Below, in pieces: positions 60,372 through 64,000 of a stretch of DNA of 64,000 nucleotides. Origin of the DNA: Rhizobiaceae bacterium (GTDB taxonomy: Bacteria > Pseudomonadota > Alphaproteobacteria > Rhizobiales > Rhizobiaceae); the NCBI GenBank assembly GCA_028279875.1, contig JANQMU010000118.1, forward strand, positions 1 through 64,000. The letters are read 5' to 3'. The notes beneath the pieces were generated by a model. That model did no database searches. It was given only the letters and a program-made list of their open reading frames with translations, and was not told where the DNA came from. The position numbers were made by a program, and so were the translations under genes. The stretch's first letter is position 1. Each line of letters begins with the position of its first letter.

Positions 60372-61147
60372 TATTCGCGTGCCTCCGACCACTGCATCAA
60401 ACGGGCCTGAACCGTCCGGAACGCCCGATCCATGATGAAGGCGCAGAACCCGATAATGACGATGATCATCATCACCTGATCGGTCAGGAAATATCTTCGC
60501 CCCTCCTGCAAGAGGTAACCCAGGCCGTTCTGCGCCGCGATCAGCTCGGAGGCCACCAGCGTGGTCCAGGCGGCGGCGAGCGCGATGCGCAGGCCGGTGA
60601 AAATGAAGGGGGTCGCCGCCGGTATGGCGACGGTGCGAAAGATCTGAAACCGGGTCGCGCCCATCGTCGCTGCCGCATCGACATAGACCTGCGGGACGTT
60701 TTTCATGCCGGCGATGACATTGACGATGCAGACCAGGAAACAGGCGATGGTGATGATCAGGACGCGGCTGAACTCCTCGATCCCGAACCAGATGATGATG
60801 ATCGGAATATAGGCGAGCGGCGGGATCGGGCGCACCGCCTCGATCAGCGGATCGAAGAGATACTCCATGACCTTGTACCAGCCGATCAGGCATCCCAGCA
60901 CCAGCGCCATGCTGGTCCCGATAATAAAGCCCAGTATGATGCGGAACAGGCTCGCCCACAGCGCCGTGAACAGGCTGCCGCTGACGATGTTCGTGTAGAA
61001 GGATTTGACGATATCCGAAATCGGCGGCAGCAGGGACGGATTATTGTCCGGCAGGTTCGTGACCCAGATATAGGCCGCGAATACCGTCGCGACGGACAGG
61101 GCGCCCAGAACCAGGCGCCCCGTCAGGTTTGATTTGAAAGGTTCCAT
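60371..61147 (-). CDS. NitT/TauT-family ABC transporter permease
   Basis: A 258-aa, six-TM permease of the SsuC/TauC type. The BPD_transp_1 EAA loop is YVDAAATMGATRFQIFRTVA with IPAATPFIFTGLRIALA after it. ATG at 61147, 5 nt downstream of the binding-protein stop. Middle gene of the importer operon. Confidence 0.95.
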   Translation of the reverse strand: MEPFKSNLTGRLVLGALSVATVFAAYIWVTNLPDNNPSLLPPISDIVKSFYTNIVSGSLFTALWASLFRIILGFIIGTSMALVLGCLIGWYKVMEYLFDPLIEAVRPIPPLAYIPIIIIWFGIEEFSRVLIITIACFLVCIVNVIAGMKNVPQVYVDAAATMGATRFQIFRTVAIPAATPFIFTGLRIALAAAWTTLVASELIAAQNGLGYLLQEGRRYFLTDQVMMIIVIIGFCAFIMDRAFRTVQARLMQWSEARE

Positions 61148-61152
61148 CGGCC

Positions 61153-62190
61153 CTATATTCTGCTGACAATCTGATCGGAGACAAGGGCGTCGATATCGGG
61201 CATGCCGCCGATGCGCTTGTTGGCGACCAGGAATTCGGACTGGACCGTCAGGGCCTTGTGGAGAATGCCCTTGGCGTAGACATCCTTGATTTCCTGCGTG
61301 TCGAAATAGAAGTAGCCATTGAGGATCGGATCCACGTCCGCCACCGTCACACCGGCGCGGCCCATGCCGGACTGCCACTCGACCATGCGGTCCATCACCG
61401 CTTTGTTGTCATTGCGCAGCATGCCGATCGACTTGTCGTGGAAGGCGCCGACGATGGTGGTCAGGGCGTCCTGATTGGCATCCATATATTGCTGGGTGGT
61501 CATCAGCACGTCCATGATGCTGGGACGCGATTCCAGCGGCAACTGCGCGCCGTCGACGACCATGCTGGCATCGGGACGGGCATCGAAGATCAGTTTCTTC
61601 GATGTCGCCAGCGGCACCGTTGCATCCACGGCCCCGGCGATCAGCGCTGCCTGACCGTCGATCGGCTCCATATTGACCCGCGTCAGCGGCATGTCCTGCA
61701 GGCCGTTGGCCTTCAGCGCCACGTCGAGGAAGAAATCGAAATTCGAACCCGAGGTCACGGCGATCTTGCGCCCCTCCAGGTCGGCCAGCGTCCGGACATC
61801 CGGCGCGCCGATCACGGTGAACAGGCCACTGGCGTCGCCGCAGATCGAGATCTCGCGGAAATCGGCGACCTTGCGGAACATGGCGGCCAGCGGCGGAACG
61901 GATCCGACGGTGATCACATCGACCGACCCGCCGACCATGGCTTCGATCGCCGGTGGGCCGGACGGGAAGACACTGAACTCCATGTCGACACCGGGCGCGA
62001 AACCCTGGTCCTGCACCAGCCAGTACATGCCGAAGGAATAGGCCGGGATGATGCCGACCTTGATTTTCTCATTGGCGGCATGCGCCTTGCCGATGAAGAA
62101 GTTCGGAGCCGCCAGCCCGACGGCGGCGGCGCCAGCCGTTCCCTTCAGCACCGAACGACGGCTGACCGGCTTCGTTTTCATGCTTGACAT
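61153..62190 (-). CDS. NitT/TauT-family substrate-binding protein, Tat-exported
   Basis: A 345-aa periplasmic protein with a twin-arginine signal (VSRRSVLKGTAGAAAVGLAA). The mature part has the family pattern GPPAIEAMVGGSVDVITVG, GRKIAVTSGSNFDFFLDVAL and IDGQAALIAGAVDATVPLAT. Such proteins bind sulfonates, taurine, nitrate, phthalates or similar anions. GGGAGG precedes the ATG. First gene of the importer operon and divergent from a sulfatase, so an organosulfur ligand is a fair inference. Confidence 0.93.
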   Translation of the reverse strand: MSSMKTKPVSRRSVLKGTAGAAAVGLAAPNFFIGKAHAANEKIKVGIIPAYSFGMYWLVQDQGFAPGVDMEFSVFPSGPPAIEAMVGGSVDVITVGSVPPLAAMFRKVADFREISICGDASGLFTVIGAPDVRTLADLEGRKIAVTSGSNFDFFLDVALKANGLQDMPLTRVNMEPIDGQAALIAGAVDATVPLATSKKLIFDARPDASMVVDGAQLPLESRPSIMDVLMTTQQYMDANQDALTTIVGAFHDKSIGMLRNDNKAVMDRMVEWQSGMGRAGVTVADVDPILNGYFYFDTQEIKDVYAKGILHKALTVQSEFLVANKRIGGMPDIDALVSDQIVSRI

Positions 62191-62283
62191 CTAGTACCCT
62201 CCCAGTTGTCGGTCCGCGCCCCGTATTGCGGGGTCGCGATACCCTTTCACCTCACATGCTTCTCCTCTGGACATCTGAGTATC

Positions 62284-62346
62284 ATCAGAATATATCACTT
62301 GTCAAACGAGTTTTCCAGTCCTAATACGGGTTGGTCTTATTCTGAT
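62284..62346. promoter_or_regulatory. Inverted repeat in the importer-sulfatase divergent region
   Basis: ATCAGAATA (62284-62292) and TATTCTGAT (62338-62346) are perfect complements with 54 bp between starts, i.e. about five helical turns. They lie midway between the divergent importer and sulfatase starts, as expected for a pair of sites that can loop or for a dimeric regulator such as the nearby GntR/UTRA protein. Confidence 0.45.
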
Positions 62347-62469
62347 AATTTCCAGATCGAAAGTCGAGGTTTTCGATTCTGGCCCCGGCGGGGCACGAAT
62401 ACCGGCCGCCCGCCACGTCTAATTCTGGTGCGTATCAAATCATCAAAAGCGCCGGATAAGGGAGATCCG

Positions 62470-64000
62470 ATGAACATCATTCTTATCCTCGTGGACAGCC
62501 TCAACAAGGAAGCGCTCCGGATCTACAATCCGGAGACGGTCTGCCGGACACCCAATCTCGACGCCCTGGCTTCCAAATCAGTCGTCTTTGACAATCATTT
62601 CATCGCCAGCCTGCCGTGTATGCCGGCGCGCCGCGAAATCTTCGCCGGCCGCAAGGAGTTCATGTGGCGTCCGTGGGGGCCGCTGGAGGTGTTCGATCCG
62701 CGCCTCCCGCGCGAGGTGGAGAAGGCCGGTTACAACACGGCCATCGTCACCGACCACTATCATTACTGGGAGGAGACGGCGAACGGCTACATCCAGGCAT
62801 TCATGTCATCGGAATTCATCCGCGGCCATGAATCGGACTTCCAGACGCTGCGCAGCAAGGATCCGGGTCCCAAATGGGTCGAAAAGATGTGTGAGTTCCG
62901 TTCGCCGGACCACATGCGTCAATATTACGAGAACGTGAAGGATTTTAAGGGCGAGGAGGATTTCTTCCCGGCCAAGACATTTTCCGCGGCCGCCGACTGG
63001 CTGGACAAATATGCCGATCGCGGCCCGTTCTTTCTGCAGGTGGAAAATTTCGACGTGCACGAGCCATTCCACGTGCCCGAACCCTATGCCTCGATGTATA
63101 CCGACAGCGGCAGCGCCGACGAATTCAATATCTGGCCACCCTATCAGATGTATGACGATCTCGACGCATTCATGGCGCAAACGACGCCGGAGGAACTGGC
63201 GTTCCTCAAGTCACAATATCTCGGCAAGACGACGATGGTCGATACCTGGCTCGGCCATTTCATGACCAGGCTCGATGCGCTGGACCTGTGGGATGATACG
63301 CTGGTCATCTTCACCACGGATCACGGCCATGATCTCGGCCAGCGCGGTGTTTTCGGCAAGCAGTATCCCCATTATGACAGCCACGCCAATATTCCGATGA
63401 TCGTCTGGGACCCGCGCAATCGCGGGACAGACCGGCGGGCATCGGCGTTGACGCAGACCGTCGACATCTTCGCCACCGTGATCGAAGCGGCGGGCGCGAC
63501 GCCGCCGCCGGAAAACCGCCATTCGAAGAGCATTTTCCCGATCCTGGACGGCGCCGCCAGCGCACCGCGCGACACCATTCTCTACGGAACGTTCGGCCAG
63601 GGCGTGTGCATCACGGATGGCGAGTGGACTCTGTTCAAGTCACCGGTCGAAGGCGAACCGCTTTTTGCCTATTCGACCATGATCACCCAGCCGCTGATCG
63701 TCGACAACCCGGTCGACGGTCGCGTCGGCGCGATGCCGCCGCCGCCCGTCGGTCAGGACTATTATGATCCGACCATTCCCTATCCGCAGTGGAAGCTGCC
63801 GATCAATATCGACCCCCGCACCCGGGAGAATTTCCTGTTCAACCGCAAGGCCGATCCCGGGCAGACCGAAAACCTCTGGGACCGCGAGCCGGCCCGGCGC
63901 GACCAGATGCTGTCCATGTTGCGGGCCTGCCTGGACGAGGAAGGATATCCGGCCGAGCAATTGAAACGGCTGGGACTGGCGGACACGGAGACGCATGCCG
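62470..64000 (+). CDS. Sulfatase, 3' end outside window
   Basis: At least 510 residues are visible. The formylglycine motif C-x-P-x-R appears as CMPAR at residues 50-54. Metal ligands are Asp9 and Asn/Asp in ILILVDSLN, and TTDHGHDLG near residue 280. No signal peptide is present, so it acts in the cytoplasm on an imported sulfate ester (or related phosphonate ester). GGGAGA precedes the ATG. It is divergent from the NitT/TauT-type importer. Maturation needs a formylglycine-generating enzyme or anaerobic sulfatase-maturing enzyme, not seen in the window. Confidence 0.93.
   Translation, partial: MNIILILVDSLNKEALRIYNPETVCRTPNLDALASKSVVFDNHFIASLPCMPARREIFAGRKEFMWRPWGPLEVFDPRLPREVEKAGYNTAIVTDHYHYWEETANGYIQAFMSSEFIRGHESDFQTLRSKDPGPKWVEKMCEFRSPDHMRQYYENVKDFKGEEDFFPAKTFSAAADWLDKYADRGPFFLQVENFDVHEPFHVPEPYASMYTDSGSADEFNIWPPYQMYDDLDAFMAQTTPEELAFLKSQYLGKTTMVDTWLGHFMTRLDALDLWDDTLVIFTTDHGHDLGQRGVFGKQYPHYDSHANIPMIVWDPRNRGTDRRASALTQTVDIFATVIEAAGATPPPENRHSKSIFPILDGAASAPRDTILYGTFGQGVCITDGEWTLFKSPVEGEPLFAYSTMITQPLIVDNPVDGRVGAMPPPPVGQDYYDPTIPYPQWKLPINIDPRTRENFLFNRKADPGQTENLWDREPARRDQMLSMLRACLDEEGYPAEQLKRLGLADTETHA

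Overview
The window is high-GC alphaproteobacterial DNA, most likely from the Hyphomicrobiales (Rhizobiales). The markers are a GcrA cell-cycle regulator with a dense cluster of GANTC (CcrM-type) sites upstream, the order gcrA-argD-argF-hslO, metZ behind a SAM-II riboswitch, a long dCTP deaminase, an archaeal-type class I lysyl-tRNA synthetase and a tRNA-Gly(CCC). There are no rRNA genes, CRISPR arrays, intact prophages or recognisable transposase genes.

Layout. 1-4.8 kb: a large winged-helix/cyclase-like/AAA regulator (cut by the left edge) diverges from a 1-Cys peroxiredoxin, a secreted protein, a DUF1127 peptide and an acetyltransferase. 4.9-9.0 kb: gcrA, argD, argF, hslO. 9.1-11.2 kb: a ParDE-like toxin-antitoxin pair and an ankyrin-repeat protein. 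11.6-19.8 kb: an RND efflux pair, TrkH, ApaG, a CDP-alcohol phosphatidyltransferase and a hemolysin-III protein. 19.8-24.1 kb looks accessory: a membrane-anchored AraC regulator, a small secreted protein, and a membrane adenylate cyclase flanked by 68-bp direct repeats, then a VOC protein. 24.1-25.7 kb: alkaline phosphatase.

26-34.6 kb is the most distinctive part. It holds a DMT exporter, an AraC regulator, an alpha/beta hydrolase, a second winged-helix regulator (with a TPR-like C-terminal part), and a tightly coupled operon OsmC / DUF1127 / flavoprotein monooxygenase / OsmC / methyltransferase, followed by a DUF4242 protein. A shared promoter-proximal motif (an 11-bp-period direct repeat, GAAnTTC..GAATTCC, ending in TCAGGT and placed 19-20 bp before TAnAT) occurs in front of the peroxiredoxin, the DMT exporter and the first OsmC gene. 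It looks like the target of OmpR/CadC-type winged-helix proteins, two of which are encoded next to these sites. I infer a small, probably oxidative or electrophile stress regulon.

34.6-48 kb: a lipoprotein subtilase with a C-terminal barrel-like domain, an ArsR regulator, a stand-alone NIF3/PII-like domain, an OmdA-type protein, a GFA protein, a GNAT plus XRE-cupin pair, metZ with its riboswitch and terminator, dCTP deaminase, a NaChBac-type voltage-gated sodium channel (filter TLESWS), tRNA-Gly, and mtnA with a translationally coupled 67-aa protein. Two near-identical perfect palindromes, at 34.2 and 39.5 kb, resemble REP elements. 46.7-52.5 kb: an XRE regulator divergent from a CocE/S15 hydrolase and a Tat-exported peptide-binding protein, then a fatty-acid-hydroxylase family protein and a TerB-like protein. 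52.7-57.7 kb: LysRS, a thermonuclease-like protein, an S24 regulator and an ABC exporter. 57.8-64 kb: an SDR, a GntR/UTRA regulator, a NitT/TauT-type ABC importer and a divergent sulfatase cut by the right edge, probably a module for taking up and cleaving a sulfate ester or related organic anion.

Many long open frames antisense to these genes are products of high GC and are not listed.
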